Positions 18,113 to 26,705 are shown, counted from the stretch's first letter. The stretch: 64,000 bases of DNA from Gloeothece verrucosa PCC 7822 (GCF_000147335.1 NC_014533.1:434001-498000); one strand, 5' to 3'. Program-made: numbers and translations. Notes: generated by a model from the sequence alone, not told the origin.

Positions 18113-18133
18113 TTGAGGTATATTATACCTCAA
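18113..18133. promoter_or_regulatory. Perfect 10-1-10 inverted repeat, likely operator
   Basis: TTGAGGTATA-T-TATACCTCAA lies 27-47 bp upstream of the 617-aa gene start (18086, - strand), an operator-like position. A related palindrome, TGAGGTGTACCTCA, occurs at 15641-15654. The binding factor is unknown; the XRE protein at 21755 and the response regulator at 18269 are the nearest candidates (inference). Confidence 0.55.
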
Positions 18134-18268
18134 TCTCTGTAAAAAAAATGCGATATCGATAAAAATATCTCAAGTTTTTCTGAAACCAGATGTTTCTAAG
18201 CATAGATAAGTAGTTATGCACAATGCAGTAAATCTCTATTGTCTCTTGCCTAACCTCCTTGTCTAAAG

Positions 18269-19108
18269 CTAAGGCGAACGAAATTCTGGAGGGAGAGAAG
18301 CCGCTATTGTTTGGGGAATATATTTACTCCTATCTTTTTTAGTATTTTTATCAAACCATTTGAGATAATAATATTTTCCTTTTTCAGTAGAACCTCGAAT
18401 ACTTTCCTCAATCCGATAAATGACACACTCATCAGTAGGAATTTCTGAAGGGAGAAGTTTTTCTTCAAGTTTTTCAAGTACCCATTTTCGTAAAATTTTT
18501 TGATTTTGTTGTTGTACTGAATCGATTAAAGCTTTGGCCATAGAGGGCACTTCTCGATAAAACTCCTTCATATAAGGATAACTCAAGTCGGCGACTAATT
18601 CTTTAATTAATTTTAATTTTTTGCGGTCAGAAAAATGTTTAACGACTTCTTTTACTTGAGGGTAATCTAGTAACTCTTTATTTGCCTCAGTTACAACCGA
18701 TTGAAAAACCGTTTCAGAAAGTAAAAAGACCATTAAATCTCTTAACACTTTAAACTGATATTGATTCTGGCCTTTTGGTAACACACAAACAACTCGACTT
18801 AAATCTTCTGAACTAAGATTCTCGATTTTTTCCGGATAGGCCGTGTAGCAGATAATGGGGCGATTAATGTTGCTGTGGGATACTTCAGTTAAAAATTGTA
18901 GCCCATTGATTTGAGCCAAGTCCATTTTTAAATCAAGAATAATTAATACTATTTCTTTTTCTGTATCCTTTTTAAGGGCTTCAAGACCTTGTTCACCCGA
19001 CGGGGTAAACTCAAATTCGAATAGCCCTTGTTCAAGTTCTTGGCGGCATCCTCTTCGGTAATTTCGTTGAAATCGCAAATCATCTTCCACCACGAGAATT
19101 TTTTTCAT
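18269..19108 (-). CDS. Response regulator with unusual C-terminal domain
   Basis: A CheY-like receiver occupies residues 1-125: acidic pocket E8-D9-D10, phospho-acceptor Asp59 (in IILDLKMD), Thr89 (CYTAYP) and Lys112 (LPKGQ). The rest is not a standard HTH, HD-GYP or GGDEF output. Residues 130-235 are helical; residues about 238-275 contain EKGKYYYLKWFDKNTKK...SKYIP, resembling the short strand motif of DUF6788-type proteins (Y-x-Y-L-x-W ... Y-I). It lies 167 bp downstream of the CHASE2 kinase gene on the same strand, so it is probably that kinase's partner. The output is unknown: DNA, RNA or protein binding are all possible. The downstream 617-residue protein may be the next component. Confidence 0.85.
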   Translation of the reverse strand: MKKILVVEDDLRFQRNYRRGCRQELEQGLFEFEFTPSGEQGLEALKKDTEKEIVLIILDLKMDLAQINGLQFLTEVSHSNINRPIICYTAYPEKIENLSSEDLSRVVCVLPKGQNQYQFKVLRDLMVFLLSETVFQSVVTEANKELLDYPQVKEVVKHFSDRKKLKLIKELVADLSYPYMKEFYREVPSMAKALIDSVQQQNQKILRKWVLEKLEEKLLPSEIPTDECVIYRIEESIRGSTEKGKYYYLKWFDKNTKKDRSKYIPQTIAASLPPEFRSP

Positions 19109-19275
19109 AAATCTCTACCTTGCTATTTTATTATTGTATCTATATTAAGTGTAAAATGGTAACGGAAAAGAAGCAACAGTCACTCGGTTAACAGATAAGA
19201 ATTTCAGACATTTTTAAGAGTTAGTGTATTATTCGTTGATTTCTGCCCACTGATTGACTTGTCAAAAGGGAGTAG

Positions 19276-21414
19276 TTAGAGTGGAAAAACAATAATAAAT
19301 CGGGTTCCCTCCTCAAGATTTAAATAAATATTGGCCTCATAACGAGTAATTAAAATATCTTTAGCAATACTGAGTCCTAAGCCGCTACTACGAGTTTTCG
19401 TGCTATAAAAAGGCTTAAAAATTTCGTTGGCTTTTTCTGGTTCAATCCCTATACCATTATCTTCAATAATAACTTCAACTCCTTGGGTAGTTTGAAGGGT
19501 AGCTAGTTTTAAAATCGGTTCATAATTGTCACTTGCCTTAAGAAACTGTTGAATTAAAGCTTCATAAGCATTATCGATTAAATTAATAAACACATAACGC
19601 AAATCTTCTTCATTTCCATAAATATTTCCCTGATAGTCATATTGCTTAATCACCGAGAGATAAAAATTAGTGGGGGTATTGACTCTAAACTTATAAGAGC
19701 TTTTTTTCCAACAATCCTCTAAAAAGCTTGCCAGATTAATCGCTTTTTTAGCCGTATAAGATAACTCATCAAGGGGAACGTCATCATTAAAAGACTGGAG
19801 AAAAATAGGGGGAAGATACTTAGTTAAAATTTCTCCACTTTCCCTGGTCGTTTCTGCAATAATAGTCAATGTCTCCCTTAAGTCTTCTAAAAACTCGAGA
19901 ACTTCATCAGGAAATCCCTGATAAATTTTTGATTCCGCCATCTCTAGAGTAATGGTAATTTCTTGTAAAATGACTTCAAAGTTATTTAAAATTTCATGGC
20001 GAATAGCCGGGCTTAATTGCCCGAAAAAAGCTAATCGTTCTTGAGAGAGCATTCGTTCTTGAATTTCTTGAACACGTTTTTCTAACTGGCGAGTATATTC
20101 CTGCTGCGCTAATTGTCGTTTTCTTTCTTCAGCAAGCCGCTTTTTCTGTTCTTCAATAGCTTTATGACGTTGAATTTCCAGTAAACAAGCCAGAGAATTA
20201 ATGATCATTCCCAATGCCGCTAATCCAGAGGGAATAAACCCATTCGGAAAAGCCGCATAACAAACGCTCCCTAAAACTAAAATTAACAGCCCATTAATCA
20301 AACAAACGCTCCCAAGCCACCATCGAGTCGGGAATCTTGTAATAAAATAAACGCCTCCCCCAGATAAACAGACCCAAAAGGCTATCCATAAATAATTAAT
20401 CAAGCCGGAAGGAATAAGCGTTGGCTTTTGCACTTCTAGAGATAAAAGGTTTAAGGTAGCGATAGCCATTAATTCTAGCCCGTATCTTGTCGCTCTGAAA
20501 CGATCTCCATTAATTTTATAGGGCGTAGAATAAATATCGGCAACTCGATTAGATGCCCCACCGATCAAAATAATTTTATTGTGAAAAAAATCCGGAGGAA
20601 CGCGATAGGAAAGAACATCATGAAAGCTGACTAAAGGAAACTCAAAATTTTGAGAGGGCCAGTGAATTAGCTGCTGAAATCCTCGATTTCCCCACTGACT
20701 ATAACTCATTTTTCCTAGCCAATCTTGTAGCGGCTGAAGTTTGATCATTTTGCCATTGGGGTATTCTAGCAATAGAGGAGAGCTTTTCGTGGGTTCAATG
20801 ATTTTCACCCCTTGTGCTAACAAAAAGCGACGGGCCAATTCCCAAGGAAGACTGCGAATATAATTGTATTGAGCCGTTTTATTAAATTCCTTTTCATCAG
20901 GAAAATTTTCTGAGGGTGAATAGAGTGTAAATCGTCGAATCACTTGATCTCGGTCATATAAAACCGTCACATCGCCAGTGCGACCAGGTATTGTTAAAGG
21001 TTCTGGCGGCTCTATTATAGATAGAGCTTCTTTCCACTGAGAGCCAACAATGTTAGTATATTGTGCTAGAATCTGCAATAATTCCTCGTGGCCCTCTCCA
21101 TGTTTGCGAGTTCGCCAAAAATTCAAGCCAATAAAAGCTGGCTGATATCTCTCAATGATTTTCAAGGTATTGGCTATAACCTGGTCTTCTACTGGATTAC
21201 CATACTCAAGCCAATCAGTAGCAGTTAAACCCACTAAAGTGATCGCACGAGAGTGAAGCATTTCTCCTTTGTTAGCGGCTAACCAATCATAAAGGGTGAG
21301 TTCGATCGATGGAAACGAAAAAATGGGCATGAAGTTAGCTAACAGTAGCCACATCGAGATGAAAAAGAGGACTATTATTGTTATTCGAGTAATAATCATT
21401 TTTTTCTTTCGCAT
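19276..21414 (-). CDS. CHASE2-domain sensor histidine kinase
   Basis: An inner-membrane sensor kinase. Residues 8-30 are a membrane anchor; about 35-325 are an extracytoplasmic CHASE2 domain (ELTLYDWLA, ITLVGLTATDW, IILIGGASNRVADIYSTPY); three membrane helices follow (about 335-410), then a coiled coil (412-458). The kinase core has the H box with His473 (AIRHEILNN), the N box (NLIDNAYEAL, Asn611/615), the G1 box EDNGIGIEP (Asp652) and the G2 box SSGLGLSIAKDIL (about 677-687), so catalysis is intact. It autophosphorylates and most likely passes phosphate to the response regulator gene directly downstream. Ligands of CHASE2 are generally unknown. A CRP-like site lies 77 bp upstream of the ATG. 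Confidence 0.93.
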   Translation of the reverse strand: MRKKKMIITRITIIVLFFISMWLLLANFMPIFSFPSIELTLYDWLAANKGEMLHSRAITLVGLTATDWLEYGNPVEDQVIANTLKIIERYQPAFIGLNFWRTRKHGEGHEELLQILAQYTNIVGSQWKEALSIIEPPEPLTIPGRTGDVTVLYDRDQVIRRFTLYSPSENFPDEKEFNKTAQYNYIRSLPWELARRFLLAQGVKIIEPTKSSPLLLEYPNGKMIKLQPLQDWLGKMSYSQWGNRGFQQLIHWPSQNFEFPLVSFHDVLSYRVPPDFFHNKIILIGGASNRVADIYSTPYKINGDRFRATRYGLELMAIATLNLLSLEVQKPTLIPSGLINYLWIAFWVCLSGGGVYFITRFPTRWWLGSVCLINGLLILVLGSVCYAAFPNGFIPSGLAALGMIINSLACLLEIQRHKAIEEQKKRLAEERKRQLAQQEYTRQLEKRVQEIQERMLSQERLAFFGQLSPAIRHEILNNFEVILQEITITLEMAESKIYQGFPDEVLEFLEDLRETLTIIAETTRESGEILTKYLPPIFLQSFNDDVPLDELSYTAKKAINLASFLEDCWKKSSYKFRVNTPTNFYLSVIKQYDYQGNIYGNEEDLRYVFINLIDNAYEALIQQFLKASDNYEPILKLATLQTTQGVEVIIEDNGIGIEPEKANEIFKPFYSTKTRSSGLGLSIAKDILITRYEANIYLNLEEGTRFIIVFPL

Positions 21415-21490
21415 GACCTTATTTCCTCGTTTTTGTTAATCGAATCGACCCGAAGCTAACTTAAGTTTGTCTTGTTGCGAGAGATTTGCT

Positions 21491-21506
21491 TGTGACAGGG
21501 ATCACG
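21491..21506. promoter_or_regulatory. Possible CRP (SyCRP1-type) site upstream of the CHASE2 kinase
   Basis: TGTGACAGGGATCACG matches the TGTGA-N6-TCACA consensus at 9 of 10 defined positions. It lies 77-92 bp upstream of the kinase ATG (21414, - strand). Weaker than the site at 24696 but in a plausible position. Confidence 0.45.
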
Positions 21507-21754
21507 GGTGCTAGAAAATCAGTGATCATAGCAAAAGGCAAAAGGAAAATCCTTGCTCTCACAGGTTTTCAGCTTTTAAGGCTGTTCTAACCTTGTTGGC
21601 GGCTCAAATTAAATCCCTCGAACACCTGAGTGTTCACTGCTTGCACCTCGCAGAGCCGAAGTGTTCCCGCTTAAGAGTCTCTAACTGTCTCCCTAACTTT
21701 AAGATATTTCATCCTCTCAAATAATATTTCAGCCTGAGAAATTTTCCGCGTGCA
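21507..21754. other. Divergent intergenic region with a 16-bp inverted repeat
   Basis: Lies between the - strand kinase and the + strand XRE gene. GAACAC-CTGA-GTGTTC at 21620-21635 is a perfect 6-4-6 inverted repeat that could be an operator for the XRE protein, and a further GTGTTC half-site lies near 21660. Nothing else recognised. Confidence 0.4.
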
Positions 21755-21994
21755 ATGGAAAAAGATAAAAAACTTTACTCAACCCTTCCTGAGTTAATGG
21801 CTCGTACAGATCCCAAAATGACTCAGCGTTATCTTGCTGAACAATTGGGTGTATCGGCGAGCGTGATCAACCGGCTTTATAACGGTCAACCGGTTACCTT
21901 TAAGCTCAATCCAGAAGTTCTCGAAAAAATTTGTAATTATTTTGATTGTCCCCTAGCGGATTTATTAACGATGAAAAGCCCCAATGATATTTGA
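21755..21994 (+). CDS. XRE-family helix-turn-helix regulator, 79 aa
   Basis: A small single-domain protein. The HTH is MTQRYLAEQLGVSASVINRLYNG (about residues 29-51), with the typical XRE layout (Q-x-x-L-A-x-x-L-G-V-S...I-x-R-L), and the C-terminal helix reads LEKICNYFDCPLADLLTM, characteristic of the Cro/CI-like family. These proteins bind palindromic operators as dimers and often repress their own promoter. It is divergent from the CHASE2 kinase gene, and a 6-4-6 inverted repeat lies 120 bp upstream. No toxin partner lies next to it, so an antitoxin role is not supported. A family A repeat begins 6 bp after its stop codon. Confidence 0.88.
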   Translation: MEKDKKLYSTLPELMARTDPKMTQRYLAEQLGVSASVINRLYNGQPVTFKLNPEVLEKICNYFDCPLADLLTMKSPNDI

Positions 21995-21999
21995 AAGTC

Positions 22000-22164
22000 G
22001 GCTCTCCCGTCCTTGTGGTGATAAGAAAAGCTGATGAATTGTAGGGTGGGTTAGGTGCGGGGATAATTTTTATAAAAAGCGGATAAGTTTTGATCCGCTC
22101 CGTAACCCACCACTGTGTATTTTGTATCAAGATAAACATTTTTACCCATGATGCCGAAAGAGCC
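22000..22164 (+). repeat. Repeat family A, complete copy
   Basis: 165 bp, starting GGCTCTCCCGTCCTTGTGGT and ending GATGCCGAAAGAGCC, with terminal GGCTCT/AGAGCC inverted. The interior has GTAGGGTGGGTTAGG and its partner GTAACCCACC, so it can fold into a long hairpin. The second complete copy (59028-59192) has the same length. Typical of cyanobacterial MITEs. Confidence 0.85.
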
Positions 22165-22328
22165 TGCCTAAAGTTGATTCACCCCAATGAATTCTAGGCG
22201 GCGTTGCCGTAGCTTATAGAAATTTTGTCAGGCGCTTAATTTTTCTTTTACTCATTAGCCAAGGTTGACCAAACGAGCCGCAGAAGATAGAATTTTAAAT
22301 AAAACTCAAGAAAATTAGAAAAATTCCG

Positions 22329-23102
22329 ATGAAAAAATTATTATTGTTGTCCGTAATTTCCCTAGGGATAGGATTAGGGAGTAATACGCCGGTTCAAGCC
22401 GCAACCATTGCCCTATTTAATAATCCTCAATACATTACCCAAGATGGTAGTCAAAAATTGATAAATATTCTTAAATCCTTTGGACATCAAGTTAATATAT
22501 TTACAAGTTTTGAGCAGAGTGCATGGCAAAATGCAACAAAAAATCAGTTAATTTTTATTCCTAATCAAGGAAAATCTATTTTACCAAATTTATCTCTAGA
22601 AACACAAAATATCATCAAAAATTATGTCGCTACTGGAGGCGGGCTGATAGCTTCGGGTATAGAAAATACAGCTTTTCCCTTTCTTAATACGCTTTTTGCT
22701 TGGAATATAGAAGGAAATTTTACCAATAAAACTTTTTATTTAAATACAAATAATGCTGCTGGAACAATATTTGAAACCGAAACAGCACCGTCTTCTGTTA
22801 AGCCTGCTTTTCCCACTACGCCAGCATCTATTGCTTCCCTTCCTTCTGGGGCAAAAAGTATTTATGACAATGGGGGAAATTCAACGGCTTTATTCGTTGC
22901 CTCTTTTGGAGAAGGGAAAATAGCAGACATTACTTTTGGCTATGGAGAGGTTACTCCAGAACCTGGATGGGGAAAAATAACAGATATAAGCGTAAAATAT
23001 GTAGCGAGTCAATCTACTCCAACGCCGATTCCCGAACCTTCTTTATTAATAGGGTTAACCGCTTTCATTTTAGGAGGGGTAAGCAGCAAAAAAACTCAAT
23101 AA
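22329..23102 (+). CDS. Exported protein with PEP-CTERM sorting signal
   Basis: A signal peptide (MKKLLLLSVISLGIGLGSNT, cleavage near VQA|A) and a C-terminal PEP-CTERM tail (IPEPSLLIGLTAFILGG plus basic end) frame about 200 residues. PEP-CTERM proteins are processed by an exosortase at the membrane and commonly reach the extracellular matrix. The body (ATIALFNNPQYIT, LINILKSFGHQVNIF, QLIFIPNQG, IIKNYVATGGGLIASG) resembles the ThuA/DUF4350-like glutamine-amidotransferase fold that begins with a strand and a G-G-G-L-I loop. No catalytic Cys-His pair is evident, so enzymatic activity is doubtful. Monocistronic between a repeat and the convergent pseudopilin gene. The assignment to sorting is firm, the fold tentative. 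Confidence 0.8.
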   Translation: MKKLLLLSVISLGIGLGSNTPVQAATIALFNNPQYITQDGSQKLINILKSFGHQVNIFTSFEQSAWQNATKNQLIFIPNQGKSILPNLSLETQNIIKNYVATGGGLIASGIENTAFPFLNTLFAWNIEGNFTNKTFYLNTNNAAGTIFETETAPSSVKPAFPTTPASIASLPSGAKSIYDNGGNSTALFVASFGEGKIADITFGYGEVTPEPGWGKITDISVKYVASQSTPTPIPEPSLLIGLTAFILGGVSSKKTQ

Positions 23103-23160
23103 ATGGTTTAATTAAAAATTTAAAAATTGATAAACTTTTAATAAATTAGTCAAGAAAAAT

Positions 23161-24645
23161 TTACGGTGATAACTCAAAGTTTTCTTCAGACTCAGGTGGT
23201 ACGGGTTTAGATTCCAGCCCGATGAGGCCTGATTCAATTTCAGATTTTTTCAAAGAAAAGTCCGAGGAGGTAGAGGAATAAGATAGAACTTTAGTGATTT
23301 GAGGATAGAAATTTTGTAATTTAAAATCTTCAGGTAATTTGTTTATTTCAACCGGTTTGGTAAATAAAACACTTGCATCATTGTCTCCACAAAATCCGCT
23401 AGTTACTAAATTGCCTACAAAAACCGACCCAAAAAATATAAAATATTTATCTGTAATATTTTTTCTCTTCAGTCCCAATTGATAACCAGGCGCTACAATT
23501 AGGGCTTCAATATTATCACTCCCAGTAAGACAAATTTGAGGATTAATGAGGTCCCATTCTCCTAATGTATCCTTCCCATCTCCCCCGTAGCCAACAATTA
23601 CCAAGTCTTCAGGATTACACTCAGGATTAGTGCCGCAAAGATGTTGAATTTCCGTACCGGATTCTATGGAACCGAGTAAATAAAGCACAATTTTAACGTG
23701 TTTTCCGTTGTACATAGTATTAATCTTTAAAGATTTATTTTTTAGGGCCATAGAACTAACCACATATTCATAGACAGGAAGAGTTTCTATAGCATTAGAA
23801 GCCTCTAAACTTGGCTTATCTTTAACTCTTGGCAAACTTAACAGACTATTAGCACTGCTATCTTTTAGAATCAATTTTTGCTGAGAAGTGGGAATGCGAC
23901 TAACGATCTCCTCAAGGTTAGGTAAAGGAGGAGGTTCTAGGGCGACATACTTAGCTTGATAAGTATCATCTTTAAGTCGAACTTTATCAATAGGAAAAGA
24001 ACAATTACTTGCCCATACATTGCCCTCAAAAGTTAAATATCCTGTTCCCTCCCATCCTTTCTGTACCCATAGCACAGGTATTTTAAGCGGCGGCGTATTT
24101 ACCTGAAACTGGAGATTTAATTGAGATACAGCCGAACCATCAGAATTTTGAGCCAGTAATACTACCTTTAAGATATTTTTGTCGGCATTGAAATCAAACT
24201 CAGGAACGGCAAAACTGTATGGCTCCTTATTGGAAGACTCTAACATTTGGAATCCACCCGATGCAAATAAATCAATCAATTCTTTTTGATGATTCCATTC
24301 TTGATCCGTTTTACAAATTCTCAGCAATTTTTGCAGCTTCAAGTCTGATGGGGTGTCGCTGTTAATATGAGATGTCCAACTTTCACGATTGATGTCGAGT
24401 AAAGGGCCATTTTTAGCCATAAAACTGCCAAAATGTGCTAAGCCAGAATCTAAAGCATCTTCTATTTTTTTTGTTTGAATTTCCGAGTTTACGATTTTTT
24501 GATGAGTCTCTGAAGCGATTAAAGCGGCTAAAGCAATGAACAGAATGGCCACTCCCAAACCGAGGGCGATAACCATAGCAAACCCTTGCTCGCCTTTTTT
24601 CTTAGCGATTTTGTGCTTGAAAAGTGCCCTAATATGCTTAGACAA
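23161..24645 (-). CDS. PilX/HpsA-like pseudopilin-related protein, 494 aa
   Basis: Prepilin-like N-terminus: basic leader, then EQGFAMVIALGLGVAILFIALAAL, a single hydrophobic helix after a G|F peptidase site that lacks the usual Glu+5, as in PilX/HpsA-type proteins. The remaining 440 residues are a secreted domain with Cys-rich loops (HLCGTNPECNPEDLVIVGYGG, GFCGDND). Likely a large minor pilin or pseudopilin at the tip of a type IV pilus or of the system secreting hormogonium-type polysaccharide. The start appears to be TTG at 24645, as no ATG gives a full leader. It is divergent from three further pseudopilin genes across a 125-bp region holding a near-perfect CRP site. This arrangement recalls the SyCRP1-controlled pilA9-slr2018 genes of Synechocystis (comparison from memory). 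Confidence 0.8.
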   Translation of the reverse strand: MSKHIRALFKHKIAKKKGEQGFAMVIALGLGVAILFIALAALIASETHQKIVNSEIQTKKIEDALDSGLAHFGSFMAKNGPLLDINRESWTSHINSDTPSDLKLQKLLRICKTDQEWNHQKELIDLFASGGFQMLESSNKEPYSFAVPEFDFNADKNILKVVLLAQNSDGSAVSQLNLQFQVNTPPLKIPVLWVQKGWEGTGYLTFEGNVWASNCSFPIDKVRLKDDTYQAKYVALEPPPLPNLEEIVSRIPTSQQKLILKDSSANSLLSLPRVKDKPSLEASNAIETLPVYEYVVSSMALKNKSLKINTMYNGKHVKIVLYLLGSIESGTEIQHLCGTNPECNPEDLVIVGYGGDGKDTLGEWDLINPQICLTGSDNIEALIVAPGYQLGLKRKNITDKYFIFFGSVFVGNLVTSGFCGDNDASVLFTKPVEINKLPEDFKLQNFYPQITKVLSYSSTSSDFSLKKSEIESGLIGLESKPVPPESEENFELSP

Positions 24646-24695
24646 GAGTAACCAACTCGTTTTTTTCTAGATTGCCCTATTTTCTTTTCTGTCAC

Positions 24696-24711
24696 TGTGA
24701 TCTAAATCACA
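24696..24711. promoter_or_regulatory. CRP/SyCRP1 binding site between divergent pseudopilin genes
   Basis: TGTGATCTAAATCACA differs from the consensus TGTGATCTAGATCACA at one base. It lies 51 bp upstream of the - strand pseudopilin start (24645) and 60 bp upstream of the + strand start (24771), suiting control of both arms by cAMP receptor protein. In Synechocystis, SyCRP1 controls motility and pilin-like genes. Confidence 0.8.
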
Positions 24712-24770
24712 GACTCGCGCAATTAGCTAAATAACAATAGTAATAGAAAAGTAGGCAAGATGCAAGAGTT

Positions 24771-25379
24771 ATGAATTACTTTATACGATTTTTCCTTAAT
24801 TATGCGCTTAATTTTTCTTTTACTCCTATCAGAAGAGGGATTAAGGGGGAGCTATTAAACCTAGTTTCAGGGAAAATTGCTACTAATAATTATAAGCCTA
24901 AATCAGTAGAAGGTTTCATGATGATGGAGTTATTAGTTGCCATCTTATTATTTACAGGGTTTTTGGCAACGGCTCTAGAATTAATGATGTTTAATATCAC
25001 TTATAATATTAATATTAAAGTCCAAAAAGAAGGATTGAATTGGATTGAAGAACAAAAACAACAAGCTTTTCTTGTAGCTGATAATTTATCCAAGACTAAA
25101 TGTACAGATTTTGCGATAGAGCTATGGAAACAATTAGAGTCGAAATCAACTTTTAAAACCACAAGCCGCTTGATACTTGATGAGACATCTGCTCCTGTAG
25201 AGAAAACTTTTGCTGATGTAAATAATAAAAAATATCAGCTAGTCAAAGTTTATAAAATCCAAAAAGAGGAGCCAGAAGTTTTAATTTTTGATTATGGAAT
25301 AGTGGATTCTACGAATCAAAAAAAAATTTTGCAAAGACAATTTGAGGTAAGACCAAATGCGTCCAATATTTGCTATTAA
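24771..25379 (+). CDS. Type IV pilin-like/pseudopilin protein 1 (PilV/HpsB-like)
   Basis: Prepilin with a long leader (about 48 residues) before the peptidase site EG|FMMMELLVAILLFTGFLAT, which has the conserved Glu at +5 and a single hydrophobic helix. The 130-residue C-terminal domain is short and Lys-rich. As a minor pilin or pseudopilin it would be cleaved by PilD and placed in a pilus or pseudopilus. It is the first gene of a tightly packed operon: the next gene starts 23 bp before its stop. The unusual leader length suggests an internal start may be used. Likely activated by CRP through the site at 24696. Confidence 0.82.
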   Translation: MNYFIRFFLNYALNFSFTPIRRGIKGELLNLVSGKIATNNYKPKSVEGFMMMELLVAILLFTGFLATALELMMFNITYNINIKVQKEGLNWIEEQKQQAFLVADNLSKTKCTDFAIELWKQLESKSTFKTTSRLILDETSAPVEKTFADVNNKKYQLVKVYKIQKEEPEVLIFDYGIVDSTNQKKILQRQFEVRPNASNICY

Positions 25380-25950
25380 ATTCAACAATGCTAAAGGAAT
25401 GACTTTGCTAGAAATTATTATTACTATACTAATATTAGGAATATTGTCATCTATAAGTATTCCTCATTTTGCTTCTTGGTTAGCTCAAAATGAGGAGGAT
25501 GCCAGCTTGGAGCAAATCAAGTTGATTATTGAACAAACTAAACAGCAAGCGAAACTGATTAGTAAATCCTGTCAATTACAATTAGTAGATAATTTGATTA
25601 ATGACTTGACCGTTTATAAAAATAGTACAGATAAAAAATGTTTGAGCGGCTCAACAGAAACTGCAACCATAGGAACAAAAATAGTACCACAAGTCAAATT
25701 GTCTTCAGGGATAAAAATACACAGTAATTTAGCGAATAATATTTTAAGCATTTCTTTCCGAGGAATTCGTCCTGTAACTTTAAACAAAAGTCAGGAGCAA
25801 CCAGCAATAATTGTCCTAGAAAAAAATGGAAAAATAAGTCAAAAATGTTTATTAATTTCGCCGAGGGTAGGATTAATTAGAAGCGGCATATACAAGGATA
25901 AAAATTGGAATGAATATAATGCAGAAAATTTTTGCCAAATTATTTTATGA
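25357..25950 (+). CDS. GspH/PilE-like pseudopilin 2
   Basis: Short leader MRPIFAIKFNNAKG, then MTLLEIIITILILGILSSIS, the canonical prepilin helix with Glu+5. The body resembles GspH/FimT-like minor pilins (ASWLAQNEEDASLEQIKLII), with Cys pairs late in the protein. It overlaps the end of the previous gene by 23 bp and its stop overlaps the next start in an ATGA, so the three genes are translationally coupled. Role: minor subunit of a type IV pilus or polysaccharide-secretion pseudopilus. Confidence 0.85.
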   Translation: MRPIFAIKFNNAKGMTLLEIIITILILGILSSISIPHFASWLAQNEEDASLEQIKLIIEQTKQQAKLISKSCQLQLVDNLINDLTVYKNSTDKKCLSGSTETATIGTKIVPQVKLSSGIKIHSNLANNILSISFRGIRPVTLNKSQEQPAIIVLEKNGKISQKCLLISPRVGLIRSGIYKDKNWNEYNAENFCQIIL

Positions 25951-26690
25951 AGAAAAAATTTAACTCAAAGACAACAACGGGTTTTACTCTAGTAGAATTA
26001 TTAATTGGCTCAGTGTTAACTTTTGGGTTGATTAGCTTAATGGGAATGACACTTGGCCAAATAACAAAAGATAGCATTAAATCCGAGCTACAAGTTCAGA
26101 TTGAACAGGATTCTGATTTCCTTGTAGAATTTATTGCTAATGAAATTAAAACATCTTTAGTTAGCACACAACCGGCGACAGATTCTGAGCTTAGTAAAAT
26201 ACCCTCTTTTATTTTTAGTTCTATCCCGAGCGATGCTAAGTATATCTTATTGTTAAAAAATCAAGAATTAGCCGCACCTATTATCTATTTTACTGTACCA
26301 AGAAATAGCCCTTATGTGACTCAAACTTGGTTAGCTAAAGTTTCCTCATCTAATATAGTTTTGTATAGGTGGGGTCCTAGCCTTGATAGTAGCGGCGATA
26401 AATATTCATCTCCTAATAATCCTGCGGCTTGGGGAAATCCAGTTCCTATCGCTGATTGGCTTTCGGCTGATAGTAATACAACAACTTGTCTAGACAACAG
26501 TTGGAAGTTAATTCCTAATACTGGCGCGGCAGAGGGTTTTTATGTTTGCGTTAAACTCACAACCCAAGACGCAAAAGAGGCAAATTTACTAAGATTGTAT
26601 CTTACGGGAAAAGTGAGGTCTGAGCGTTTATCTCGAGATCTGATTTATAAAAAGAATACTCAAGTTTATTCCCGTATTTCTAACAATTAA
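25947..26690 (+). CDS. PilW/HpsC-like pseudopilin 3
   Basis: The chosen ATG at 25947 forms an ATGA overlap with the upstream stop and gives the ideal leader MKKKFNSKTTTG before FTLVELLIGSVLTFGLISL (Glu+5 present). The globular part has two Cys (TTCLDNSWKL, GFYVCVKL) and ends SRDLIYKKNTQVYSRISNN. PilW/HpsC-type minor pilins are usually this size. Last gene of the operon; a fragment of family A repeat follows at 26706. With the divergent 494-aa protein the locus encodes four pilin-like subunits and no assembly ATPase, so the motor must be encoded elsewhere. Confidence 0.85.
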   Translation: MKKKFNSKTTTGFTLVELLIGSVLTFGLISLMGMTLGQITKDSIKSELQVQIEQDSDFLVEFIANEIKTSLVSTQPATDSELSKIPSFIFSSIPSDAKYILLLKNQELAAPIIYFTVPRNSPYVTQTWLAKVSSSNIVLYRWGPSLDSSGDKYSSPNNPAAWGNPVPIADWLSADSNTTTCLDNSWKLIPNTGAAEGFYVCVKLTTQDAKEANLLRLYLTGKVRSERLSRDLIYKKNTQVYSRISNN

Positions 26691-26705
26691 AGCTCTTAGG
26701 AGTTT

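Noticed and set aside
21755-21994. XRE protein considered as an antitoxin of a toxin-antitoxin pair.
   Set aside because: No adjacent toxin frame; the following sequence is repeat A.
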